A stretch of DNA of 17,101 nucleotides, from NCBI GenBank assembly GCA_038138625.1, contig JAYQEA010000086.1, positions 1 to 17,101 on the forward strand, given 5' to 3'. The translations under genes and the position numbers were made by a program. How positions within the stretch are numbered: position 1 is the first letter of the stretch; every line of letters starts with the position of its first letter. The notes under the pieces were generated by a model. That model did no database searches and was not told where the DNA came from. It was given only the letters and a program-made list of their open reading frames with translations. Shown here piece after piece: positions 7,654 to 15,000 of the stretch. Origin of the DNA: JAQXDR01 sp038138625. Its GTDB lineage: Bacteria; Pseudomonadota; Alphaproteobacteria; Rhodobacterales; Rhodobacteraceae.

Positions 7654-8919
7654 ATGGATGACGCCATCTTGCACAGAACAGAGGCAAAGAGAGACCGCGT
7701 AATAACACTGACGCAAGATTTGATCCGGATTCCGACACTGAACCCGCCGGGCCAATTCTACCGAGATATCTGCGAGTATCTCGAAAAGGCGCTCACGCCC
7801 CTCAACTTCGAATGTAAACTTATTCGGGCTGATGGCGCCCCCGGAGACAGTGACACTTTTCCAAGATGGAACATAGTTGCACGACGCGAAGGCACACGGG
7901 CGGGACATTGCGTACACTTTAACAGCCATCATGATGTTGTAGCCGTCGGCGAGGGCTGGACGCGAGACCCCTTTGGCGGAGAGGTGGCGGACGATAAGGT
8001 TTATGGACGTGGGGCCTGTGACATGAAGGGCGGACTGGCTGCGTCAATCATTGCCGTCGAGGCGTTCTTGGAGCTTTATCCCGATTTCGCAGGTGCCATC
8101 GAGATCAGCGCAACAGCGGATGAGGAATCTGGCGGATATGGCGGAGTGGCCTATCTCGCGCAAAAGGGATACTTTGATCCGTCGCGCGTACAACATGTGA
8201 TTATACCCGAACCTCTGGGCAAGGACAGGATTTGCCTTGGTCACCGCGGTGGCTGGTGGGCCGAAATAGAAACCAAGGGTGAAATCGCCCACGGCAGCAT
8301 GCCATTTCTGGGCAATTGCGCCGTCAGGCATATGGGCGCCGTACTGGAACGTTTCGAGCACGATCTCTTGCCTGCTCTGGCAGCGCGCACGACGGATATG
8401 CCTGTTGTACCGGACGGCGCGCGGTCTTCCACTATGAACATCAATTCAATCCATGGTGGCCAAGCAGAAAGCTATGATGGCCTGCCAGCCCATTGTGTGC
8501 CTGACAGTTGTCGAATTGTAATTGATCGGCGTTTTATCATTGAAGAAAACATCGAGGATGTGTCCGGAGAAATCGAGACCCTGCTTGAGGACCTCAAGGA
8601 CACAAGAGAGGGTTTTGATTATGAACTGCAAGAGGTGAACCGGGTCATTCCGTCCATGACACCACAAACGGCGCCGGTGGTCCAAACTGTTGCCGCATCA
8701 ATATCCGATGTCATGGGAAAACACCCAAGCTATATCGCATCCCCCGGCAGCTATGACCAAAAACATATCGACCGGATTGGCAAACTGAAAAACTGTATTG
8801 CCTACGGTCCGGGAGAGCTCGAGTTAGCACATAAGCCAGATGAATGGATCGGTATCACTGATATGATCGAAAGTGCGCAGGTCATGGCCCGCAGTCTTGA
8901 ACGCCTGCTTTTACCGTAA
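7654..8919 (+). CDS. M20 family metallopeptidase (ArgE/DapE-like amidohydrolase)
   Basis: A protein of 421 residues from the ATG at 7654, chosen because GGGAGGA lies about 7 bases upstream; the frame could be extended to 7597 but without such a site. M20 enzymes use two zinc ions to cleave N-acyl or peptide bonds. The ligand set is complete: H92 and D94 in SHHDVV, D123 in GACDMKGG, E157 (base) and E158 in TADEESGG, E186 in IIPEP, and a C-terminal histidine in ELAHKPDEW. The region after about residue 205 (GEIAHGSMPFLG) begins the lid/dimerisation domain. The family includes acetylornithine deacetylase and succinyl-diaminopimelate desuccinylase, but this isolated gene has no arginine or lysine pathway neighbour, so the substrate stays open. 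It ends 18 bases before a strong hairpin. Confidence 0.88.
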   Translation: MDDAILHRTEAKRDRVITLTQDLIRIPTLNPPGQFYRDICEYLEKALTPLNFECKLIRADGAPGDSDTFPRWNIVARREGTRAGHCVHFNSHHDVVAVGEGWTRDPFGGEVADDKVYGRGACDMKGGLAASIIAVEAFLELYPDFAGAIEISATADEESGGYGGVAYLAQKGYFDPSRVQHVIIPEPLGKDRICLGHRGGWWAEIETKGEIAHGSMPFLGNCAVRHMGAVLERFEHDLLPALAARTTDMPVVPDGARSSTMNINSIHGGQAESYDGLPAHCVPDSCRIVIDRRFIIEENIEDVSGEIETLLEDLKDTREGFDYELQEVNRVIPSMTPQTAPVVQTVAASISDVMGKHPSYIASPGSYDQKHIDRIGKLKNCIAYGPGELELAHKPDEWIGITDMIESAQVMARSLERLLLP

Positions 8920-8937
8920 GGCCTGTCTGGATAAAAA

Positions 8938-8970
8938 TAAGGCCCACCACATAAAACGTGGCAGGCCTTA
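8938..8970. terminator. Hairpin terminator between convergent M20 peptidase gene and petC
   Basis: The arms TAAGGCC (8938-8944) and GGCCTTA (8964-8970) are perfect complements. An internal CA/CA mismatch follows, then CCAC pairs with GTGG around a 7-base loop. On the minus strand the stem runs into TTTTTAT (8937-8931), so this is a good intrinsic terminator for petABC. On the plus strand the following bases are not T-rich, so termination of the peptidase gene is less certain. Confidence 0.8.
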
Positions 8971-9030
8971 ATATGTTCAGAACCAGTGGCTGACCCAATG
9001 AATTCAGCATTGGTTACCCGTGGACATGCA

Positions 9031-9825
9031 CTATGACGTCTTTGCCGACCGCTTTATCGGTGCCCATAGCTTCTTGTTTGTCAGGTACAAAAGAACAGTC
9101 AACAACGTCAAAAAGATCACCGCTGTCAGGCCTGTTTCCTGGCGAGCCATCATCTTGGGTTCTGCCGTCCACATCAAAAACGCCGAAATATCCTCGGCCA
9201 GATGGTGTGTATCGGCTGCATGCCCGTCTACAAACTCAACCATATCATCGTACAAAGGTGGCGGCATTGATATCCAACCGCCGGGAAACGCCGTATTTTC
9301 ATACAGCACAACGCCAGCTTCTTCTTTTTCTTCGCCAGTATAACCCGTCAGCAAAGACGCAATATACTCAGCTCCGCCCATACCTTTGACCAGCTGATTG
9401 ATCCCCGTGCCCAACGGACCGTGGAATCCCGCACGTGCCTTCGCCATCAGGCTAAGGTCAGGCGCGCCCGCACTGTCATTGGCCGGAAAATTATCAGTCT
9501 CTTTTGCGGCCCGATAATCATCCAGATCGGCGTCAAAGATCTCGAAATTTTGCTCGGCATAGGCACGAACCTGATCAGCTGGAAGATGAGGACCACCTTC
9601 ATCAGCTAACGTACGAATAGGCACGTACTTTAACCCGTGACAGCCCGAACAGCCTTCTGTGTAGATTTGCAAGCCACGCTGAAGCTGGTTCTCGTCAAAG
9701 GTCCCAAAAGGTCCTTCGAATGAGAAATCAAAATCTTCAATGTGGCCAGCACCGCCAGCAGCAAATGCGCCAGCCACAGGCAAGGCGAATGAGACCACCG
9801 CCGCTAAAGCCAGTTGTTTGAACAT
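9031..9825 (-). CDS. petC: Cytochrome c1 of the bc1 complex
   Basis: The membrane-anchored c-type haem subunit of ubiquinol:cytochrome c oxidoreductase, which passes electrons from the Rieske protein to a soluble or membrane cytochrome c. The 264 residues start with a signal peptide (1-22, probable cut after AFA). The haem-binding CSGCH lies at 59-63. The sixth haem ligand is most likely M187 in WISMPPPLYDD. A C-terminal anchor (about 231-249, TGLTAVIFLTLLTVLLYLT) is followed by a basic cytoplasmic tail. It is the third gene of petABC: the start follows petB by 14 bases with AAGGA 7 bases before the ATG. A hairpin lies downstream at 8938-8970. Complete, with nothing missing. Confidence 0.96.
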   Translation of the reverse strand: MFKQLALAAVVSFALPVAGAFAAGGAGHIEDFDFSFEGPFGTFDENQLQRGLQIYTEGCSGCHGLKYVPIRTLADEGGPHLPADQVRAYAEQNFEIFDADLDDYRAAKETDNFPANDSAGAPDLSLMAKARAGFHGPLGTGINQLVKGMGGAEYIASLLTGYTGEEKEEAGVVLYENTAFPGGWISMPPPLYDDMVEFVDGHAADTHHLAEDISAFLMWTAEPKMMARQETGLTAVIFLTLLTVLLYLTNKKLWAPIKRSAKTS

Positions 9826-9839
9826 AGTTGCGTCCTTTC

Positions 9840-11180
9840 TTACTCAGCCGGGGCCACAGAGGGTGTACCCTTGGCCGACTTTTTGGCTTTGGCTTTAAAG
9901 TCTTCTTCGATGGTTGCGACCGGCGCCTCGGGGCGCTCCAAAACGCCAAGCAGCGGCAATATTACGAGGAAGTATGCAAACCAATATGCCGAGCCTACCA
10001 AGGACAGTGACGCATAGGGCTCCTCCGCGGGCATGGCCCCCAACCACATCAAAAAGATGAAGTCGGCGCACAGGACCCAGAAAAAGAACTTGAATGTTGG
10101 GCGATAGCGTCCCGACCGGACAGACGATGTGTCCAACCATGGAGCTAAAGCCATCACAGCAATCGCCCCGAACATTGCAAGCACGCCAAAGAATTTGGCA
10201 TCTACGATACCGCCAGTGACAAAGCTTGCAATCTGCACCACCCATACATCCGCAGTAAAGGCGCGTAGGATCGCATAGAACGGCAGGAAATACCATTCGG
10301 GAACGATGTGTGCCGGCGTAGCAAGTGGGTTGGCTTCGATATAGTTGTCAGGGTGACCCAGGTAATTCGGCATAAAGCCTACGATGGCGAAGAACACGAC
10401 CAATATCAGTGCAAGCGCAAAGAAGTCCTTGATCACGTAATAGGGCCAGAACGGTACGGTGTCTGCCTCAACCTCGGCTTTTGAACTCCGGCGAACTTCA
10501 ACACCAGTTGGGTTATTGTTGCCCGTGGTATGAAACGCCCAAATGTGCACGATGACCAGTCCCGCAATGACGAATGGTAACAAATAGTGCAGAGAGAAAA
10601 AGCGGTTCAGAGTCGCGTTATCAACCGCAGGCCCGCCCAGCAGCCATGTCTGGATCGGTTCGCCAACAAACGGTATCGCACCGAACAATCCCGTGATCAC
10701 AGTCGCGCCCCAGAAGGACATCTGACCCCATGGCAAAACATAGCCCATAAAGGCCGTGCCCATCATGCACAGATAGATCAACATCCCGATGATCCATGTG
10801 ATCTCGCGGGGTGCTTTGTAGGAGCCGTAAAACAAACCACGGAACATGTGCAGATAAACGGCAACAAAGAACAACGAGGCGCCGTTCATATGCAGATAGC
10901 GGATCATGTGGCCGCCGTTTACGTTCCGCATGATATGTTCGACGCTGGCAAAAGCCATATCGACGTGTGGTGTGTAGTGCATCACCAAGATGATACCAGT
11001 GATGATTTGCAGCCCCAGGCAAAAGGCCAAGACAATGCCCCAGATCCACATCCAGTTCAGGTTCTTGGGCGTTGGAATCATCAGTGTATTATAAAGAAGC
11101 CCTATAACTGGCAAACGGGACTCGACCCATTTTTCAGCGTTGGATTTGGGCTCGTAATGGTCGTGGGGAATACCGGACAT
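9840..11180 (-). CDS. petB: Cytochrome b of the bc1 complex
   Basis: The integral membrane core subunit with two b haems and the quinol-oxidising and quinone-reducing sites. It has 446 residues with eight expected helices. The four haem ligands H97, H111, H198 and H212 are present at exactly the Rhodobacter numbering, as is the Qo-site PEWY at 294-297 (E295). GYVLPWGQMSFWGATV (146-161) is the family's conserved Qo segment. The C-terminal tail after about residue 425 is charged (EEDFKAKAKKSAK), as in other alphaproteobacteria. The ATG follows the petA stop by three bases, and the ribosome site GGAGAAGGAGAA overlaps the end of petA, which indicates translational coupling. Confidence 0.97.
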   Translation of the reverse strand: MSGIPHDHYEPKSNAEKWVESRLPVIGLLYNTLMIPTPKNLNWMWIWGIVLAFCLGLQIITGIILVMHYTPHVDMAFASVEHIMRNVNGGHMIRYLHMNGASLFFVAVYLHMFRGLFYGSYKAPREITWIIGMLIYLCMMGTAFMGYVLPWGQMSFWGATVITGLFGAIPFVGEPIQTWLLGGPAVDNATLNRFFSLHYLLPFVIAGLVIVHIWAFHTTGNNNPTGVEVRRSSKAEVEADTVPFWPYYVIKDFFALALILVVFFAIVGFMPNYLGHPDNYIEANPLATPAHIVPEWYFLPFYAILRAFTADVWVVQIASFVTGGIVDAKFFGVLAMFGAIAVMALAPWLDTSSVRSGRYRPTFKFFFWVLCADFIFLMWLGAMPAEEPYASLSLVGSAYWFAYFLVILPLLGVLERPEAPVATIEEDFKAKAKKSAKGTPSVAPAE

Positions 11181-11183
11181 GCC

Positions 11184-11768
11184 TTATTCTCCTTCTCCAA
11201 GCAAGATTGTGTCTGCATCAACAAATTGGACGGGTGGGACAGGCAGGTTTTCGGGCGCCGGTCCTTTGCGAATACGTCCTGATGTATCGTAGTGGGAGCC
11301 GTGGCACGGGCAGAACCAGCCATTGTACTCTCCCGCGCCATCGCCTAACGGCACGCAACCAAGGTGCGTGCAAACGCCCATCATAACCAACCACTCGCCG
11401 GTATCATCACCTTCAAAAGGCGGCAGTGTGCGATTGGCATCGGCGCCATCAGTTGTGGCGGGTAGATTGGCGTTACGGGCTTCGGGGTCTTGTAGATCGG
11501 CGATTGGCACAGCACGGGCCTCTTCGATCTCGACTGCGGTCCGTCGGCGTATGAACACAGGCTTGCCCAACCATTTTACAGTAAGCTGGGTACCTTCTGC
11601 TATTCCGTCTACGCCGACGCGGATAGAAGCAAGCGCGCGCACGTCTGCGGAAGGGTTCATCTGATTTACAAGGGGCCATACCGCTGCACCAGCAGTAACA
11701 GCACCTGCACCTGCAGTGGCATAGTAGAGAAAGTCCCTTCGGGTGCCTTCGTGGTCTTCGTGGGTCAC
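11184..11768 (-). CDS. petA: Rieske iron-sulfur subunit of the bc1 complex
   Basis: The 2Fe-2S subunit, which moves electrons from quinol at the Qo site to cytochrome c1. It has 194 residues. The N-terminus carries a Tat-type signal anchor, RRDFLYYATAGAGAV (from residue 10), that stays as the membrane helix. Cluster ligands are C133 and H135 in CTHLGC and C153 and H156 in CPCHGSHYD; C138 and C155 form the stabilising disulfide. These match the Rhodobacter numbering. Start is a GTG at 11768 preceded by GGAG at 7 bases. First gene of petABC, divergent from an outer membrane protein gene. Confidence 0.96.
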   Translation of the reverse strand: MTHEDHEGTRRDFLYYATAGAGAVTAGAAVWPLVNQMNPSADVRALASIRVGVDGIAEGTQLTVKWLGKPVFIRRRTAVEIEEARAVPIADLQDPEARNANLPATTDGADANRTLPPFEGDDTGEWLVMMGVCTHLGCVPLGDGAGEYNGWFCPCHGSHYDTSGRIRKGPAPENLPVPPVQFVDADTILLGEGE

Positions 11769-12020
11769 GGGGTTACTCCAAATTTTAAGGCCGCGTGTTT
11801 TGTTTGCGACCAGACAGCTTTATCAGTTGCTGCGTTTGATCTCGCGTCTACTTAGCTCTGGCTAAAATCTGCGTCCAGCATGCTTTGTCCCCGCGCGACC
11901 ATTAGCGCGGAAGTGTCGCGGTTTATTACGTCCGTCGGCGGTTAATTTCACAAGATAATGCCGTTACAGCGCCGTTAAACCTGATAAAGGTATCAGATCG
12001 CTTTTCTGAAGGACTTCTAA
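11769..12020. promoter_or_regulatory. Divergent control region between petA and the outer membrane barrel gene
   Basis: This 252-base region must carry both divergent promoters. Three structures stand out. CCGCGC (11891-11896) and GCGCGG (11905-11910) form a perfect 6-bp stem with an 8-base loop. GCCGTTA occurs twice, at 11960-11966 and 11971-11977, exactly 11 bases apart. CTGATA (11981-11986) and TATCAG (11991-11996) form a perfect inverted repeat with a 4-base loop, 24 bases before the ATG at 12021. I cannot assign a regulator or a definite -35/-10 pair. Confidence 0.45.
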
Positions 12021-12686
12021 ATGCGCCTGATTCTTTTCATTTCCGGTCTTCTTGGTTTGTTTACCACAGTGGTCGCAGCCCAAGATTTTGAAGCGTCCAT
12101 CTATGGTGGCTGGCAAACCGCACCTCATAGCAATGTGTCAGGCCAACATCCCGATATTGGCGCATTCGATGCCGCGGTTGGTTGGGCAGGGAAAAGCTTT
12201 GCAGCACCCCCTTATTACGGCGTTCGGGGTACATGGTGGCGTGGCAGTGATCGCGGTGTCGCCATCGAGCTGACACATGCCAAAGTCTATGCAAAAGATG
12301 CCGATCGCACAGCGCTCGGATTCGATCGTTTGGAATTTACCGACGGCCACAACATCATCACTGTAAACTACATGCAACGTTGGCCTGATCAGTGGACGGG
12401 ACGTATGGCAGCATACACGCCCTACGCAGGTGCTGGCCTTGGCATTGCATTGCCGCATGTCGATGCTCAGCCCAATGGCGGCGCACGGACATTTGGCTAT
12501 CAGCTGACGGGTCCGTCAATGCGGCTGCTTGCTGGTATGAGCCGCCCGATTGGTGACAATCTGTCAGCCTTTGCAGAATACCAGTTCACGTTTTCAATGA
12601 ACGAGGCCGAACTTGATGGCGGCGGTGATCTATCCACCAATATCATCACAAACGCCCTGAACGTTGGGCTTAGCTACCGTTTCTGA
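12021..12686 (+). CDS. Outer membrane beta-barrel protein, lipid A oxidase (LpxQ)-like
   Basis: A protein of 221 residues with a signal peptide (1-20, cut after VVAA) and a C-terminal phenylalanine (LSYRF) typical of barrel proteins handed to the BAM machinery. Amphipathic strands alternate with aromatic residues (ASIYGGWQTAPHS, YYGVRGTWWRG, VAIELTHAKVYA). The YGGWQTAPHS opening, ELTHAKVYA and RLEFTDGHNIITVN agree with what I remember of the Rhizobium LpxQ family, which oxidises the proximal glucosamine of lipid A to aminogluconate. That link comes from memory and needs a profile search; a general OmpW/porin-like barrel is the alternative. GAAGGA lies 7 bases before the ATG. Gene divergent from petA. 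Confidence 0.7.
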   Translation: MRLILFISGLLGLFTTVVAAQDFEASIYGGWQTAPHSNVSGQHPDIGAFDAAVGWAGKSFAAPPYYGVRGTWWRGSDRGVAIELTHAKVYAKDADRTALGFDRLEFTDGHNIITVNYMQRWPDQWTGRMAAYTPYAGAGLGIALPHVDAQPNGGARTFGYQLTGPSMRLLAGMSRPIGDNLSAFAEYQFTFSMNEAELDGGGDLSTNIITNALNVGLSYRF

Positions 12687-12908
12687 GCGCCACAGAAAAC
12701 AGATATGTGCGGATGTCTGAGACTAAACATCTGTAAACGCCCGTTCTATTTTCTTTTCCTAAGGCCCTGCACCAAATGATTTTTTTGCCCTATCCACGGG
12801 TATTTTACGCGTTAACCACCACGGAGCATTGAAAGTTCAGCCATTTTTTTGAAGGCAGAAATAGAAATCTTCTCCTCCTTTTTTACCTTTGTACTGGCCG
12901 CTGGCGAT

Positions 12909-13199
12909 CTAACATTTTTGGAAAAAATGTTGCAATTGGTTGAGTTTCAAATTGCAGATAGTGGCAAACAGGCACTTTTGCTCCTGAACCTCTCCATCCT
13001 CACCGTTCCTCATAGCAACCATGCAACCATTGTCAGACACCTGCCAGCCCTCGCTTGCGGCCATTGCCTTGAGGGACATATGCCGATCATCCGGCAGAAT
13101 GATCCTTGTGCCAAAGCGCACTTTGCCTGCTTTGGGTTCCTCCCATGAGCCATCAGGCTTTTGCAGCGTGGCCGAGGCATGGATCATCATATCGCCCAT
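12909..13199 (-). pseudogene. Displaced 3' part of the Hint-domain gene
   Basis: An open stretch of 96 codons in the same frame as the Hint-domain gene just upstream, separated from it by two in-frame stops within 36 bases. The segment MMIHASATLQKPDGSW, VRFGTRIILPDDRHMS and SEGWQVSDNG looks like the second half of the Hint-type domain family seen in roseobacters, which normally continues from the TTPGH region. After about residue 78 the text (ATICNLKLNQLQHFFQ) no longer fits, so the true end was probably lost too. Bases just before the first ATG still encode KVGS in frame, which suggests former continuity. A new stand-alone small protein is possible but less likely; no ribosome site is evident. 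Confidence 0.55.
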
Positions 13200-13235
13200 T
13201 GAGCCAACTTTTCAGTTGATAGTAGCGCAGAATAT

Positions 13236-14066
13236 TCATGATTGGGGCGTGGTTCCTGTGCCCCAGAAATCTAGGATATGCGTGGCGCGGTTTTCCATGA
13301 TGTGCAGGACGCGTTTGGGGCCAAGTCGGCCTTTGTCGTCATAGGCCACGACGATGTCGCCCACCTTGATCTCGCTGATTGGCTTTTCCCAGACCTTTGA
13401 GAGCACAAACGCCTCGTCGTAACTGCCGTCAGCACGCGGTTTGATCGATGGATCGAGCGGCCACATCTGAATTGGGGTGTCACCGAGAAAGCATTGGTCG
13501 CCTCCACCAGTTGTTCCCGCCGCAGGACCAGTAGCAGACGCCTCTGCATTTAGCCGATCAATTTCTGTTTGCCCGTGTGGAACTGTATAAACCCATTGCT
13601 TTGGTCCAGCAGGGCCGTTTTCTGTGACGTGGATGATATCAACGCGTTGACCGTTTTCCCACTTTGAGCCGATAGTACTGAAACGTTGGGCGAGTTGATC
13701 TGCGCCTTGGCCATGCACCTGTACTGCAACAGTGTGCGACCAATCTCGTCCCACTACTCCCCCAGTGTCATACAGTTCTCCGCCCAAAGCTTCGCCGCCA
13801 ATTCCACCGCCCACGGCACCTACGCCACCGAACGGCCCGCCAACAAAGGTTCCTGCAAGGCCGCCTAATATTCCGCCCCCTAACTCAAGACCATCTCGAA
13901 CTGTGAACGACCCGTCAGAAGCGTGATGTGCTGTCCCAAAAACCAGGTCATTGACTGCCATTGCAGTGTATCTAGTCGGAGCGTGTGGAATTAGTTCGTA
14001 GGGAGCGTTGACGAGCACCCCAATGGAATTGAAAATATTTTGCTCACCCTCTTCGTTTGTACCCAA
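13236..14066 (-). CDS. Hint-domain protein, probably truncated or decaying
   Basis: A 276-codon frame. Residues 60-100 are a glycine-rich stretch of the glycine-zipper kind (GGGILGGLAGTFVGGPFGGVGAVGGGIGG, shown here by its edges at 63 and 91), which often inserts in or spans membranes. Residues 110-170 are a small soluble domain of unknown type. From C192 (DQCFLGDTPIQMW) a Hedgehog/intein-type Hint domain begins, with the structural piece EIKVGDIVVAYDD (232-244) and the expected TH pair in RATHILDFWGTG (260-271, H263). The frame stops at TTPQS where related domains go on with TPGH and about 100 more residues, so autoprocessing is unlikely. The listed start is a TTG without a ribosome site and a TAG lies four codons upstream, so the 5' end may also be lost. 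Hint domains often release toxin or adhesin tails; none is visible here. Confidence 0.6.
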   Translation of the reverse strand: MGTNEEGEQNIFNSIGVLVNAPYELIPHAPTRYTAMAVNDLVFGTAHHASDGSFTVRDGLELGGGILGGLAGTFVGGPFGGVGAVGGGIGGEALGGELYDTGGVVGRDWSHTVAVQVHGQGADQLAQRFSTIGSKWENGQRVDIIHVTENGPAGPKQWVYTVPHGQTEIDRLNAEASATGPAAGTTGGGDQCFLGDTPIQMWPLDPSIKPRADGSYDEAFVLSKVWEKPISEIKVGDIVVAYDDKGRLGPKRVLHIMENRATHILDFWGTGTTPQS

Positions 14067-14116
14067 AGCTTCTATTTTCTAGTTAATCCTGAATGTCCTC
14101 AAAGTTTATGGTGAAA

Positions 14117-14323
14117 TCATTCATTTTCCGGACTCCTCATGTAAAATCGGACACAATTTTCAACGGCAAAAGCAATTGGGCCAAAAGCGATACCAAAATA
14201 GACAAGAGGAAATGCTCTCGTGTGGCTAAACCTATCGGGATCATACAAACCTATATAACATAGAAAAAGATGTATCACGCCATAGCCAAGCATTCTTAGG
14301 CATCTCGCCCTCTCACTAGACAA
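14117..14323 (-). CDS. Small two-helix membrane protein, unknown
   Basis: A short frame of 68 codons from a TTG, or 58 from the in-frame ATG at 14293, which has GAGAGGGCGAG about 10 bases upstream. Two hydrophobic stretches are visible (MLGYGVIHLFLCYIGLY and PLVYFGIAFGPIAFAVENCVRFYM), joined by a polar DPDRFSHTR loop. I recognise no family. It lies upstream of the Hint-domain gene on the same strand, in a stretch of gene fragments. An immunity-type membrane protein is conceivable, but in such loci the immunity gene usually lies downstream of the toxin. It could also be a chance frame. Confidence 0.35.
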   Translation of the reverse strand: MSSERARCLRMLGYGVIHLFLCYIGLYDPDRFSHTRAFPLVYFGIAFGPIAFAVENCVRFYMRSPENE

Positions 14324-14442
14324 ATCTCTATCTCATGTTCAATACGCATATGTGATTGGAAGTACTCTGCAACAAAGCAAGCGGCTTGCTTACCCTCAAT
14401 CCAAACAAAAATGCATTCTATCATCCTCTCCCTTCAATTTCG

Positions 14443-14478
14443 CCCCCCCCTCGGGGGTGTAAAGCGACTACAGGGGGG
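14443..14478. other. C8/G5/G6 homopolymer cluster with hairpin potential
   Basis: On the plus strand a run of eight C (14443-14450) is followed after two bases by five G (14453-14457), and six more G lie at 14473-14478. The C run can pair with either G run. The cluster lies 6 bases beyond the stop of the coupling-protein fragment on the minus strand. It may act as a terminator-like structure or simply be a breakpoint scar; no T-tract follows. Confidence 0.4.
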
Positions 14479-14483
14479 CTGCC

Positions 14484-14837
14484 CTATCGGGGCTTGAAAT
14501 GGACGTTGCGCACGTCTTTGAGGGCGGCGTTCCACTTTGGCACGGTGTAGTATGGGACGCGTTCAGCGAGATAGAGCTTGATGCCGTCCTGCTTGCCCGT
14601 GCGGATGATCTGCTTGCCTTCGCCGATGCGCATAATGTCCTCGGATTGCAGGACGGGGCGCTTGTGCTCATTCACGCCGAATGACGCGCTAGAGACCTGC
14701 CCGCCAGATTGATTGACACCCTTGGTTGCCACGGCCTTTGTGCCGCTCCATGTCTCGATATCCTTGAGCAAGTCCGGTTCCGTCACCGGCCACATGTGCA
14801 GGATGCCGGACTGGCTTTCAGATGTCCTAACCCGCAC
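14484..14837 (-). pseudogene. C-terminal fragment resembling a VirD4/TraG conjugative coupling protein
   Basis: A frame of 117 codons opening with GTG; a stop lies two codons upstream, so nothing of an ATPase core precedes it. The text reads WPVTEPDLLKDIETWSG, then a serine/glycine-rich linker, then RPVLQSEDIMRIGEGKQII and LAERVPYYTVPKW. The pattern RP-(L)-x3-(D/E)-(I/V)-x2-(I/L)-x3-(E/D)-Q-(I/L) followed by a tail such as VPYYTV is typical of the end of type IV secretion coupling ATPases that pump DNA during conjugation. Full proteins run to 500-700 residues with Walker motifs, all absent here, so this is a remnant at best. Similarity judged by eye only. Confidence 0.5.
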
Positions 14838-14935
14838 CGCAGATCACAATATGAACAGGATTGATGAGCTGCCGCCATGAAATTATAGTAGCGATGAGCG
14901 CGCTTATGACTTTGAGGACTTCTCAAGCAAAACTG

Positions 14936-14963
14936 CTTGTATCTGGCGCCAGCGTCCATACAT
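14936..14963 (+). promoter_or_regulatory. Candidate RpoH (heat-shock sigma) promoter of htpG
   Basis: CTTG at 14936-14939 (CTTGTAT) is followed after 13 bases by CCATACAT (14956-14963). This resembles the CTTGAAA / CCATNT pattern recognised by RpoH in proteobacteria, and htpG is a classic RpoH target. The -35 part also forms the right arm of an inverted repeat, CAAGC (14924-14928) with GCTTG (14935-14939). The distance to the htpG ATG at 15001 fits a short leader. GAGG lies 8 bases before the ATG as ribosome site. Confidence 0.5.
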
Positions 14964-15000
14964 TCGCGCCAACTTTTGCATAAGCTGTGAGGCACCCAAA

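Noticed and set aside
10587..11282. A 231-codon plus-strand frame opposite petB/petA
   Set aside because: It is fully antisense to cytochrome b with its invariant histidines; the translation has no family resemblance.
12699..12758. ACAGAT/ATCTGT repeat then a T-rich stretch after the barrel gene as terminator
   Set aside because: The stem is short with a 24-base gap and the T-rich part begins about 10 bases beyond it, so the case is too weak to annotate.
12849..13148. A plus-strand frame of 99 codons
   Set aside because: It overlaps the Hint 3' remnant, whose minus-strand text looks like a real domain; the plus-strand text does not.
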